This document shows positions 1-8,800 of a stretch of 58,485 bases of DNA, piece after piece. Under the pieces are notes generated by a model. That model was not told the origin of the DNA and did no database searches. It worked only from the letters and a program-made list of their open reading frames with translations. The translations under genes were made by a program, and so were the position numbers. Numbering within the stretch: the first letter of the stretch is position 1; every line of letters starts with the position of its first letter. This DNA is from Micromonospora sp. MH99 (GTDB taxonomy: Bacteria; Actinomycetota; Actinomycetes; Mycobacteriales; Micromonosporaceae): assembly GCF_021442385.1 (NCBI RefSeq), contig NZ_MUZA01000039.1:1-58485 (forward strand), in the 5' to 3' direction.

Positions 1-1
1 G

Positions 2-598
2 GCGCCGCTGGCCGCGCTGGTGGCGGCCGGCGCGGCGGTCTGCCTGGCCGCCGGCACCGGGGTCGGGCTGGCCACCACCGGCCCGCCGCCGCCGGCCGCG
101 AGCTGGCACCCCGGCTGCGCCGACGGCTGCCCGTCGGTGGCCGCGCCGCCGCGGTCGGCAGGTCCACCCACGCGGGTACGCGTGCCGCGCATCGGCGTCG
201 ACTCGGAGCTCACGGTGCTGGGCCTGGACCGAGCCGGCGTACTCGTTCCGCCGGCCGAGTTCGACACGGCCGGCTGGTACGGCGGCGGCCCGGCACCCGG
301 CGACACCGGCCCGGCCGTGCTCGCCGGGCACCTGGACTCGCGCAGCGGCCCGGCGGTCTTCGCCCGGCTCGACGAGCTGCGTCCGGGTGACCGGGTCCAG
401 GTGTGGCGCGGCGGGCGGTGGCTGTCGTTCCGGGTGACCGGATCGCTGCGTACCCACAAGGACCGGTTCCCGACCGCCGTGGTCTACGGCCCGACGCCCG
501 GGGCGGAGCTGCGTCTGGTCACCTGCGGGGGCGACTTCGACCGGCGGCGCGGGCACTACCGGGACAACGTGGTGGTGTTCGCGGTCGCCGACGGCTGA
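2..598 (+). CDS. Class E/F-type sortase, 5'-truncated by the window
   Basis: Membrane-anchored cysteine transpeptidase-like protein of the sortase family, acting outside the membrane. The frame is open to the left edge, so the start is missing; a GTG at 20 lies inside a hydrophobic Ala/Leu/Val stretch that looks like the signal anchor. A Pro-rich linker follows, then the sortase barrel. The three catalytic residues are visible: His in AGHLDS (codon near 329), Cys in LVTCGG (codon near 524) and Arg in HYRDNVV (codon near 560). The compact size and the lack of a long C-terminal tail fit the short class E/F sortases of actinobacteria. No sorting-signal substrate gene is visible beside it. Its stop codon overlaps the first bases of a 75-bp palindromic element. 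Confidence 0.88.
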   Translation, partial: APLAALVAAGAAVCLAAGTGVGLATTGPPPPAASWHPGCADGCPSVAAPPRSAGPPTRVRVPRIGVDSELTVLGLDRAGVLVPPAEFDTAGWYGGGPAPGDTGPAVLAGHLDSRSGPAVFARLDELRPGDRVQVWRGGRWLSFRVTGSLRTHKDRFPTAVVYGPTPGAELRLVTCGGDFDRRRGHYRDNVVVFAVADG

Positions 599-671
599 TC
601 ACCTCGGCGTGCGGGGGGTCGGGGTGTCCGGCCCGGCCCGACACCCCGGATTCCCGGATCCCGAGTCGATC
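597..671. repeat. 75-bp imperfect palindrome, copy 1
   Basis: The arms start with GATC and end with GATC, and the centre carries GGGGTGTCCGG facing CGACACCCC. The reverse complement of the right arm aligns with most of the left arm. The same design and exactly the same length recur at 29618-29692. The leftmost GATC overlaps the TGA stop of the sortase gene. It could act as a REP-like element or as a terminator hairpin; I infer a dispersed repeat because of the second copy. Confidence 0.6.
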
Positions 672-680
672 ACCGCCGGG

Positions 681-762
681 CGGGCCGACGCCAGACCGGG
701 CGAGGCCGACGTCAGACCGGGCGGGGCCGACGTCAGAGCGGGCAGGACGGCGTCAGACCGGG
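681..762. repeat. Four tandem 20-21-bp units
   Basis: Units begin near 681, 701, 722 and 743 and share the core CGTCAGACCGGG with small changes. The last unit contains the stop codon of the DUF2203 gene (TGA on the minus strand at 753-755), so the array looks like an expansion of that gene's 3' end into the gap before the sortase gene. Confidence 0.7.
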
Positions 763-1103
763 CGGCGGCCGGCGAAGCCGCACTCGGCGCGGTGGTACCA
801 GCGCACGTCGGAGTCTCCCTCCAGCCAGCACCAGAGCACCGCACGGCCGGCCCGCTCGCCGGGGAAGTCGAGCAGCACCGGCGCGATGCCCTTGACCTGG
901 ATCTCGTGCTGGTGCAGCTCCTCGACGACGGCGTGCAGCCGGGCCTCCAGCCCCTTCACCTCGGCCAGTCCGCCGAGCGCGCTGACGCCGTGGTCGGCCA
1001 GGTCGACGCGCAGCTCGGCGAGGTCGGCGCGGAGCCGGATCAGCTCGTCGACACGCGGCTGCAGGGTGGCCACCAGGTGCCGGGCCTGAGCGAGTGTGAA
1101 CAC
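753..1103 (-). CDS. DUF2203 family protein
   Basis: A 116-residue protein of unknown function. It is rich in Leu/Glu/Arg helices over the first 70 residues and ends with the family's conserved C-terminal block: VKG, then LLDFP, VLWCW, and a final CGFAGRRPV. I chose the GTG at 1103, giving VFTLAQAR, because family members begin with a similar FTL motif and because a -10-like CATACT sits six bases upstream, which suggests a leaderless message. A GTG six codons earlier (1121) would give 122 residues. It stands alone between the sortase and proC. Its 3' end runs into a tandem repeat array. Confidence 0.8.
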   Translation of the reverse strand: MFTLAQARHLVATLQPRVDELIRLRADLAELRVDLADHGVSALGGLAEVKGLEARLHAVVEELHQHEIQVKGIAPVLLDFPGERAGRAVLWCWLEGDSDVRWYHRAECGFAGRRPV

Positions 1104-1115
1104 GCCGCCAGTATG
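1104..1115 (-). promoter_or_regulatory. Possible -10 of a leaderless promoter for the DUF2203 gene
   Basis: On the minus strand CATACT is followed by six bases and then the GTG start. No Shine-Dalgarno sequence precedes this start. The same arrangement recurs before several other genes in the window. Confidence 0.4.
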
Positions 1116-1248
1116 CGCCACGTGCCGTGCCGCGCATGCCCCGCGAGTGGCGCGGCGGAGGTCACGGGATGGCCGGGCGACTCGGCGCTGCCGGCGGCGA
1201 GGAAGTCCCGGGCGGTGTCGGTCGGCGGGTGCGGGCCGCTCGGTGGAG

Positions 1249-2067
1249 TCAGTCGGCCTGGGCGGCCAGTTCGCGGGCGCGGTCCCGGGCGGCCTCCAGC
1301 GCGGCGAGCAGCGCCGCGCGTACGCCGTGCTTCTCCAGCTCGCGGATCGCGGAGATGGTGGTGCCGGCCGGCGAGGTGACCGCCTCGCGCAGCTTGACCG
1401 GGTGCTCGCCGGAGTCGCGCAGCATCACGGCGGAGCCGATAGCGGTCTGCACGATCAACTCGTGCGCCACCTGCCGGGGCAGCCCGAGCAGGATCCCGGC
1501 GTCGATCATGGCCTCGACCAGGAGGTAGAAGTAGGCCGGGCCGGAGCCGGAGAGCGCCGTGACCGCGTCCTGCTGTGACTCGGGCACCCGGATCGTCTGA
1601 CCGAGGGGCTTGAACATCTCCTCGGCCAGGGCGAGGTGTTCCCCGGTGGCGTGGGCGCCCGCCGAGATGGCGGTCATCGCCTGGTCGACAAGCGCCGGGG
1701 TGTTGGTCATGACCCGGACGACCGGGGTGCCCTCGGGCAGCCGGCGGTTGAAGAAGCTGGTGGGCAGCCCGGCGCAGAGCGAGATGACGAGCTTGTCGGC
1801 GGGCACCTTGGGCCCGATCTCGTCGAGCAGCGCGGCGGCGTCCTGTGGCTTGACCGAGACCGCGAGCACGGCCGCCTCGTCGACGGCGGCCAGGTTGTCG
1901 ACCACCCGTACGCCGTAGCGGGCGGTCAGCTCCTCGGCGCGGGCCGGGCGGCGGGCGGTGGCGAGCAGCCGTTCCACCGGCCATCCGGAGCGCAGCAGCC
2001 CGGAGAGCATCAGCTCGCCGATCTTGCCGGCGCCGATCACCGCGACCGTGTGCACCTCGGCTGACAT
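1249..2067 (-). CDS. proC: Pyrroline-5-carboxylate reductase
   Basis: Cytosolic enzyme that makes the last step of proline synthesis, reducing 1-pyrroline-5-carboxylate with NAD(P)H. The 272-residue product starts MSAEVHTVAVIGAGKIG, with the Rossmann GxGxxG motif at about residue 11. The family's C-terminal block is present: LSGSGPAYFY, then the active-site-lining SPAGTT with the following alpha helices. An upstream in-frame GTG at 2112 would add 15 residues, but the ATG at 2067 has AGGGG about ten bases ahead and begins right at the conserved fold. The gene is in the same direction as pfkA with a gap of about 110 bases, so separate promoters are likely. Confidence 0.95.
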   Translation of the reverse strand: MSAEVHTVAVIGAGKIGELMLSGLLRSGWPVERLLATARRPARAEELTARYGVRVVDNLAAVDEAAVLAVSVKPQDAAALLDEIGPKVPADKLVISLCAGLPTSFFNRRLPEGTPVVRVMTNTPALVDQAMTAISAGAHATGEHLALAEEMFKPLGQTIRVPESQQDAVTALSGSGPAYFYLLVEAMIDAGILLGLPRQVAHELIVQTAIGSAVMLRDSGEHPVKLREAVTSPAGTTISAIRELEKHGVRAALLAALEAARDRARELAAQAD

Positions 2068-2179
2068 CTCGGCCGTACCCCTCTCGCGTCGGAGCACGGC
2101 GCGGCGGACCAACCGGCCCGCCGCGTCGTGCCGTTGACCAGCTGCGGACCGGTGGCCCGCCGCGCCGTCCTACCGTCGA

Positions 2180-3208
2180 TCAGCTGCCGAAGAAGACCTC
2201 GGCCTCGGCGTACCGCTCCAGCGGCACGGTCTTCAGCTCGCGGGTGGCCTCGGCGAGGGGCACCCGGACGATGTCGGTGCTCTGCATCGCGACCATCTTG
2301 CCCCAGTCGCCGTCGTTGACCGCGTCGATGGCCTGCAGGCCCAGGCGGGTGGCGAGCACCCGGTCGAAGGCGGTCGGGGTGCCACCGCGCTGGATGTGAC
2401 CCAGCACCACGGTGCGGGCCTCCTTGCCGGTCTTGGCCTCCAGCTGCTCGGCCAGCCACTGGCCGATGCCGCCGAGGCGGACGTGGCCGAACGAGTCCAG
2501 CTCCTGGTTGGCGAGCACCATCTGGCCGTCCAGCGGCTGGGCGCCCTCGGCGACCACGACGATCGGGGCGTACTGGTGCTGGAAGCGCTTCTCGACGTAG
2601 CCGGCCACCTGGTCGACGTCGAACTGACGCTCGGGCAGCAGGATCACGTTGGCGCCGCCGGCCAGGCCGGCGTGCAGGGCGATCCAGCCGGCGTGCCGGC
2701 CCATCACCTCGACGACCAGGGTGCGGTGGTGGCTCTCCGCGGTGGTGTGCAGCCGGTCGATGGCCTCCATCGCGATGTTGACCGCGGTGTCGAAGCCGAA
2801 GGTGTAATCGGTGGCGCCGAGGTCGTTGTCGATCGTCTTCGGCACGCCGACCACGTGCACGCCCAGCTCGTAGAGCTTGGTGGCCACGCCGAGGGTGTCC
2901 TCGCCGCCGATCGCGATCAGCGCGTCCACGCCCTGCTCGGCGAGGTTGTCCTTGATCCGCTCGACGCCGTTCTCGATCTTGAACGGGTTGGTCCGGGACG
3001 AGCCGAGGATGGTGCCGCCACGGGGCAGGATGCCGCGGACGTCCGCGATGCCCAGGGGACGGGACAGACCCTCCAGCGGGCCCTTCCAACCGTCCCGGAA
3101 GCCCACGAACTCGTGACCGTAGGTGGCGACGCCCTTGCGGACCACCGCCCGGATGACCGCGTTGAGACCTGGGCAGTCGCCGCCGCCGGTGAGCACGCCG
3201 ATACGCAT
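2180..3208 (-). CDS. 6-phosphofructokinase, predicted pyrophosphate-dependent type
   Basis: Glycolytic enzyme phosphorylating fructose 6-phosphate. The 342-residue protein starts MRIGVLTGGGDCPG with AGGAGG ten bases upstream; an earlier in-frame start at 3232 lies before that ribosome site and is unlikely. Residue numbering matches E. coli PfkA: GGEDT places Asp at 104 and PKTIDND places Lys at 124, with the catalytic Asp127. Asp104 with Lys124 is the signature of PPi-using enzymes such as that of Amycolatopsis methanolica, whereas ATP-using enzymes have Gly104. The phosphate donor is therefore inferred to be PPi, and the enzyme may be reversible. The later MGRHAGW and the HIQRGG substrate loop are intact. 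Confidence 0.92.
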   Translation of the reverse strand: MRIGVLTGGGDCPGLNAVIRAVVRKGVATYGHEFVGFRDGWKGPLEGLSRPLGIADVRGILPRGGTILGSSRTNPFKIENGVERIKDNLAEQGVDALIAIGGEDTLGVATKLYELGVHVVGVPKTIDNDLGATDYTFGFDTAVNIAMEAIDRLHTTAESHHRTLVVEVMGRHAGWIALHAGLAGGANVILLPERQFDVDQVAGYVEKRFQHQYAPIVVVAEGAQPLDGQMVLANQELDSFGHVRLGGIGQWLAEQLEAKTGKEARTVVLGHIQRGGTPTAFDRVLATRLGLQAIDAVNDGDWGKMVAMQSTDIVRVPLAEATRELKTVPLERYAEAEVFFGS

Positions 3209-3365
3209 GATCCGCTCATCCTCCTGGAGCATCAGGTAAAGCCCGATATGCCCCAGGTATGTGTCAGGTCAGACCATCGGCGCCATTGCCGGCCCGGGGC
3301 GGGCCGTCACTGCGAACTGTAGTCGGCCTACCTGCGCGACGACAGCGCGCCCCGGGGGCGGCGGG

Positions 3366-3869
3366 TCAGTACGTCACCTCGCGGTTCTCGCCGGCCTCCG
3401 GCGGCTGGCCGGTGACGGCGGCCTTCGCGAACCCGAGCAGATTGACCACCGTGCTGCTCGGCGAGTCCCAGTACTCGGCGGAGCTGGCGTGCACCTTGAT
3501 CAGGGTCAGGCCGGGCGTGTCCAGCCCGTCCGGGAACCAGACCTTGAGCACCGGGTTCCACAGCCGCTGGGCGCGCTCGGCGTCGAAACCCTCGGTGGCG
3601 GTGCCCGAGACCGACACCCAGGCGTTGTGCTTCTGGTCCGAGAAGGCGACGTTGACCTCCGGGTTGACCCGGATCTGACGCACCTTGGCGGAGTCGGCGT
3701 AGGCGAAGAACCACAGGTCGCCGTCGAACTCGGCCTCCTGCAGCCCCATCGGCCTGCTCACCTGGCGCCCGTCCAGTGCGATCGTGGTGAGCATGCAGAT
3801 CCGTGCGGCGCGGACCAGCTCGGTGACCCGCGTCCGGGCCTCGGCGATGCTGGTCGGATCGTTGCTCAT
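3366..3869 (-). CDS. Pyridoxamine 5'-phosphate oxidase-fold protein (general stress 26-like)
   Basis: A 167-residue split-barrel flavin- or F420-binding protein. The N-terminal block (ICMLTTIALDG, then SRPMG) and the central strand LWFFAYADSAKVRQI are typical of the stress-protein-26 branch of the PPOX superfamily. Members bind FMN or F420 and often have no proven substrate, so function stays open. GGAGAC precedes the ATG at a suitable distance. The gene stands alone. Its upstream gap holds a TTTGACC/GTAGGTT region on the minus strand that could be promoter sequence. Confidence 0.85.
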   Translation of the reverse strand: MSNDPTSIAEARTRVTELVRAARICMLTTIALDGRQVSRPMGLQEAEFDGDLWFFAYADSAKVRQIRVNPEVNVAFSDQKHNAWVSVSGTATEGFDAERAQRLWNPVLKVWFPDGLDTPGLTLIKVHASSAEYWDSPSSTVVNLLGFAKAAVTGQPPEAGENREVTY

Positions 3870-3947
3870 GGCAGTCTCCCTCGGCTCGACTGGTCGAACC
3901 GTTGCCCGGGACAGAACCGGTCAAACCTACAAAGGTACGACGACCGC

Positions 3948-4445
3948 TCAGCGTGCCGTCATCGCCCGCCAGCGGGCCAGGTTGTGCCGGGCGTCGACCA
4001 GGGCGTCGTGGCGGGCGGCGTCCGCGTCCGGCAGGGTCGGCCGGCCCCGGTCGTCCCAGAGCTGCCGCAGGTCCTTGGTGAACCGGGGGATCTCCCGGGG
4101 CAGCGCCGGCATCGCCCCCCAGAGCTGGGCGAGGACCACATGGTCGTACGCCGCGTACCAGGCCCACAGCTCCAGCTGCTCCCCCGGCCGGTCCCGGACC
4201 GGCTCCATGAGGAAGTCGTACAGGTCGTCACGGATGCGCTCCCGGGAACGCCAGGCCCGGTCCGCCGGAGACGGCAGCCGGTCCAGCACGTTGCGTCGGA
4301 CCCAGGGCACGGCGCGGGAATCGTCGAACTCGGTGGAGACCGCGTAGAACTCGCGGCCGTACTCGTCGACGACACCTATCGACACGAGGTCGACGATCCG
4401 GCCGTCCTCGATGAACTCGCAGTCGTAGAAGTAGCGGTAGACCAT
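3948..4445 (-). CDS. Polyadenylate-specific 3'-exoribonuclease AS-like protein
   Basis: A 165-residue DEDD-fold exoribonuclease related to M. tuberculosis Rv2179c, an AMP- and poly(A)-binding 3' exoribonuclease. The first acidic motif is in YRYFYDCEFIEDG (Asp and Glu), the middle Asp is in AYDHVVLAQLWG, and the C-terminal HDALVDARHN supplies the last Asp. The start at 4445 (MVYRYFYD) is preferred over 4454, because GAGG lies nine bases before 4445 but directly touches the earlier ATG. It is divergent from the Crp/Fnr gene. Confidence 0.88.
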   Translation of the reverse strand: MVYRYFYDCEFIEDGRIVDLVSIGVVDEYGREFYAVSTEFDDSRAVPWVRRNVLDRLPSPADRAWRSRERIRDDLYDFLMEPVRDRPGEQLELWAWYAAYDHVVLAQLWGAMPALPREIPRFTKDLRQLWDDRGRPTLPDADAARHDALVDARHNLARWRAMTAR

Positions 4446-4683
4446 TCCGGCCATCCTCGCCCACCGCCGGCCGGCAGCGCCCGGCGGGGGCCGGTGCAGG
4501 GAGTACGCCGCAGCTCGCGACGGTCACGGAAGTGCTTCGAGGGGTGTACAGCAAGCGACTGGACCGTCATGATCTGATGTGTACCGCTACCGGATGCCGA
4601 ATCGGTGTCAGTTCACCTTGTCAGGGCCATCAGGTTCACCCGGTGAGCGATTGTGTGGTCCATGACCGGGGAGGGGTTGGGCC

Positions 4684-5376
4684 GTGGAGATGCGCCTGCC
4701 GGAGCCGGGTGACGCGCTCACGGGTGTCGAGATGTTCGCCGGGCTGGAGCCCGAGGTGCGCCAGCGCGTCATCGCGGCAGCTGTTCCGCGCACCTACCGC
4801 AAGGGTCAGTTGCTCTTCGTGGAGAACGACCCGGGCGAGTCGCTGATCGTGCTGCGCCGCGGCGCGGTGGCCGTCTTCCGCACGGCGCCGACCGGCGAGC
4901 GGGCGGTGCTGTCGGTGATCCGTCCTCCGGACGTGCTCGGCGAGGTCTCCCTGCTCGACGCCTCCACCCGGTCCGCGTCGGCCGAGGCCATCGAGGACTG
5001 CGCGGCGCTCGCCCTGTCCCGGGGCGCGTTCATGGAACTCGTGCACTCCAACCCGCGCATCCTGGACGCGGTGATGCGCTCGCTGGGCGGCCTGATCCGT
5101 CGGCTCACCGAGCAGAACGCCGACCACGTCTTCCTCGACCTGCCCGGCCGGGTCGCCAAGACACTGGTCCGGCTGGCCGGCGAGAGCCAGGCCCCGATGA
5201 TCACGATCGAGCTCAACCAGAGCCAGCTCGCCGAGATGGCCGGCGGTTCCCGCCAGAGCGTCAACCAGGCCATCGGCTCGTTCGCCAGCCGGGGCTGGCT
5301 GCGGACCGAGGGACGCCGGATCGTCGTCACCGACGTGGCCGCGCTGCGCCGCCGCGCCGGCATGAACGACCGCTGA
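4684..5376 (+). CDS. Crp/Fnr-family transcription regulator
   Basis: Cytosolic cyclic-nucleotide-type regulator of 230 residues. Residues 15-130 form the cNMP-binding barrel, with GEVSLLDASTRSASAEA in the place of the phosphate-binding cassette. The Glu and the Arg-Ser pair that contact cAMP in E. coli Crp have equivalents. After the long dimer helix comes a winged helix-turn-helix (QSQLAEMAGGSRQSVNQAI) near residue 185. The GTG start at 4684 follows GGGGAGGGG; an ATG two codons later is possible. A large adenylate cyclase gene lies about 450 bases downstream, so cAMP is an attractive ligand, but that link is inference. Confidence 0.93.
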   Translation: MEMRLPEPGDALTGVEMFAGLEPEVRQRVIAAAVPRTYRKGQLLFVENDPGESLIVLRRGAVAVFRTAPTGERAVLSVIRPPDVLGEVSLLDASTRSASAEAIEDCAALALSRGAFMELVHSNPRILDAVMRSLGGLIRRLTEQNADHVFLDLPGRVAKTLVRLAGESQAPMITIELNQSQLAEMAGGSRQSVNQAIGSFASRGWLRTEGRRIVVTDVAALRRRAGMNDR

Positions 5377-5411
5377 GCGCGCCGCGAACGACCGCCGAGC
5401 CGCACCACGGT

Positions 5412-5456
<45 letters not shown>

Positions 5457-5504
5457 AACGACTAACTACTGAGCCGCACCGACGGGCAGCGCACCACGAC
5501 ACGA

Positions 5505-5538
5505 CACGGCCGGGTCACCCGTGGGTGGCCCGGCCGTG
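5505..5538. terminator. Bidirectional terminator-like hairpin
   Basis: Two 16-base arms starting CACGGCCGGG and ending CCCGGCCGTG pair with one mismatch around a two-base loop. It lies between the convergent Crp/Fnr gene and the 65-residue gene, and there is no T-tract, as is usual in actinobacteria. Confidence 0.65.
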
Positions 5539-5561
5539 CCGTCGCGTCACCGACGCATGGT

Positions 5562-5759
5562 TCAGACGCCGGGGCTGCCCGGGCCGGCCCACTTGTCCGG
5601 GCCCTTGCTGTCGCCGCCCGGGCCGTGGGACTGCTCGCTGACGATGCCCTCGGCCTGGAGCGTGGCGAGCGTGGCGGCGTCGACGTCCACCGACTCGCCC
5701 GCGGAGTGGTTGACCCCGTTGCCGTCGGTCCAGTCGCTCTCCAGCTTGACGTACACCAT
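5562..5759 (-). CDS. Small acidic hypothetical protein, 65 residues
   Basis: No family recognised. The product starts MVYVKLESDWTDGNG, has a compact middle (SVDVDAATLATLQAEGI) and ends in a Gly/Pro/Asp-rich flexible tail (HGPGGDSKGPDKWAGPG). It has no signal peptide or membrane segment. The AGAGGGGGA sequence eight bases before the ATG is a strong ribosome site, and a hairpin follows the stop, so this looks like a real gene hidden inside a much longer shadow frame. It is transcribed away from the adenylate cyclase gene. Confidence 0.75.
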   Translation of the reverse strand: MVYVKLESDWTDGNGVNHSAGESVDVDAATLATLQAEGIVSEQSHGPGGDSKGPDKWAGPGSPGV

Positions 5760-5825
5760 TGACCTGTCCCCCTCTGGTCGCTGATCGAAGATGTGGCGGA
5801 CTGAATGTAGTCCGCCGGACCCACG

Positions 5826-8800
5826 GTGGACTGTCCACAAACCAACAGGCCGGTACCTGACAGCCGCGTGGGCGGTGATACTCCCTGTGACGGGACGACG
5901 GGGGGCGTCGGCCCGGATCGCCATGGAGGGTGTGTCATCGCCGCGCAGTGTGGGCGCTGTGGACGCACGGCCGCCGACGGCGACCGCTTCTGCGGTGGCT
6001 GCGGTGCCGAGCTCGGTGCCGTGTGCCCGCACTGCCTGCGCCCCCTCGCCTCGGACGTCACGTTCTGCACCTCGTGCGGTTCGCCCCGGCCGGGCGCGGA
6101 CCGGCCGGCGGCCGTCGCGCCGCAGGAGGACCGCCGCCGGGTGAGCGTGCTCTTCGTCGACCTCATCGACTTCACCCCGTACGTCGAGCGGGCCGACCCG
6201 GAGCAGGTCCGGGGCATGCAGACCGGCTTCTTCTCCGCGGCCCGCCGGGTCGTCGGCCAGTACGGCGGGGTGGTGGAGAAGTACATCGGCGACGCGGTGA
6301 TGGCGCTGTTCGGCGCCCCGATCGCCACCGAGACCGACGCGCTGCGCTGCGTCCGGGCCGGGCTGGAGCTGCAACGGGTGCTCACCCGGTTCGCGCCGAC
6401 CGGCAGCACCGAGATGCGGTTCCGAGTGGGGGTGGCCACCGGGGAGGCCCTCGTCGACGTGGCCGCCGCCCGGGACGGCGGGCAGGCGATCGTGGCCGGC
6501 GACGTGGTGAACACCGCCTCCCGGATGCAGTCGGTCGCGCCACCGGGCGGGGTGCTGGTGTGCGGCACCACGCACGCGCTGACCAGGGACACGATCCGCT
6601 ACGAGGAGCAGCCCCCGGTCACCCTGCGCGGCCGGTCGTCGCCGACCGAGGTGTGGCTCGCGCTGTCCCCGCTGCGTCGCCTGCCGACCGATCGGGAGCC
6701 GGACACCACGCCGCTGGTCGACCGCGAGCACGAGCTGGGCATGCTGGTCAACGCCCTGCACCGGTCGCTGCGCGACCGGTTGCCGCAGGTGGTGACGATC
6801 TTCGGCCGGGCCGGCATCGGTAAGAGCCGGCTGCTGCGCGAGCTGTACCGGCACACGGGCCGGCTGGTCGACGAGCCGCTGACGTGGCGGACGGGGCGCT
6901 GCCCGCCGTTCGGCGAGAACGTCACGTTCGCCGCGCTGGCCGACATCGTCAAGACCGAGGCCGGCATCCTGGACACCGACCCGGCCGCCAGCGCGGCGCA
7001 GCGGCTGGCCGCCGCCGTGGGCGAGCTGATCGGCCCGGGCGAGCGCGACCGGGTGGTGGACGCCCTGCGCCCGCTGGTCGGGCTGCCCGGCACGCCGCTG
7101 CCGGCGGAGGAGGCCGAGTCGGCGTGGCGGCGGTTCCTGCTGGCGTTGGCCGCCCGCCGCCCCACCGTGCTGGTCTTCGAGGACCTGCACTGGGCCGACG
7201 ACGCGATGCTGCGCTTCGTGGAGCTGCTCGGGGCGGCGGCCCGCGAGGCGCCGCTGCTGCTGCTCTGCACCGCCCGCCCGGAACTGGTCGACCGCGACCC
7301 GAGCTGGGCCGGGACCATCACCGGCTCGGTGACCATCACCCTGCCTCCGCTGCGCGACACCGGCATCGCCGCCCTGTACGCGCACCTGTTCGGCCAGGCG
7401 GCGTTCTCCGCCGACATGCTGACCCCGCTCATCGAGGTGGCCGGAGGCAACCCGCTCTACGCCCACGAGTACGTCCGGATGCTCATCGAGCAGGGCGCGC
7501 TGCGGCAGTCCGGGCGGGGCTGGTCGCTGGACAAGCAGCTCGAACTGACCATGCCGGAGAGCGTGCACGCGGTGATCGCCAACCGGGTGGACCTGCTGGA
7601 CGCCAAGGACCGCGCGGTGCTGCTGGCGGCCTCGGTGGTGGGGGTGCAGTTCTGGCCGGGCGCGGTGGCCGCGGCGCTGGGGCAGCCGGTCGAGTCGGTC
7701 GAGCGCGCGCTGCGCCGGCTGGAGCAGCGCGACTTCGTGCACGAGCAGGCCGCGTCGACGATGGCGGGGCAGGCGGAGTTCCGGTTCCGGCACGTGCTGG
7801 TGCGCGACGTCTGCTACCAGCGGCTGCCGCGCACCGAGCGGGTGGCGCGGCACGAGCGGGCCGCGGACTGGCTCGACGCGCTGTCGCACAGCCGCGACAC
7901 CGACCTGGCGGAGGTGCTCGCCCACCACCGCTGGGCGGCCCACGAGATCGCCCGCTCGCTCGGCATGCAGGTCCGCCGGTACGCGGGCCCGGCGCGGCAG
8001 GCGCTGCACCGGGCGGCCCGGCGGGCGTACGCCCTGCACGGGCTGGACGCGGCGGCGAGCCACGCGGGCCGGGCGTTGGGCCTGGCCGACGACAGCGACC
8101 CGGTGGGCCGGCTCCAACTGGAGCTGCTCAGCACGGAGATCTCGTTCTACCGCGACGGCAACGCGTTCCTGTCCGGCGGCGGACCGGAGCAGGTGCACGC
8201 GCTGGCGGACCGGCTGTCGGCGCACGGCGACGACGCGTGTGCCGCACGGGCGTGGACGCTGCTCGGTCAGGCGGCCTGGTTGCGCGCCGACCGGGGTGAC
8301 GCGCTGGCCTGCCTGGACCGCGCGGTCCAGCTGTTCGAGCCGTTGCCGGACAGCCCGCAGAAGGCCGACGCGTACGCCGAGCTGGGCCGCCTGCACATGC
8401 TCAACTACGAGCGCGACCCGGCCGTGTCGGCGGCGGACACCGCGGCGGAGATCGCGGAGCGGCTGGGCCTGACCGAGGCGCGCACCAACGCGCGGATCAC
8501 TGCGGCCACCGCCCGCTACCAGGCCGGTGACCGGGTCGGCCTGGACGAGCTGCACGCGATCGTCGAGTTCGCCCGCGCCGGTCAGCTGCTCGCGCTGCCC
8601 CGGGCCACCCAGAACCTGGCCTGGGCGATCCGCGAGGAGGGTGACTGGCTGCGCTCGAACGCCCTGCTCTCGGCCGCGCCGGCGCGTACGGCCAGCGGCC
8701 AGACGCTGACCACGAGCTATTCGGCCGAGGCGATGCGAGCGTGGTTCGAGGGTGACTTCGGCCGGTTGCTCGCCGCCGCGGAGGCGTTCGTGGACACGCC

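Noticed and set aside
4598..4660. TTCACC direct repeats and GTGT-N6-CAC-like sites before the Crp/Fnr gene as a Crp operator
   Set aside because: The match to the TGTGA-N6-TCACA consensus is weak and the repeats are short.
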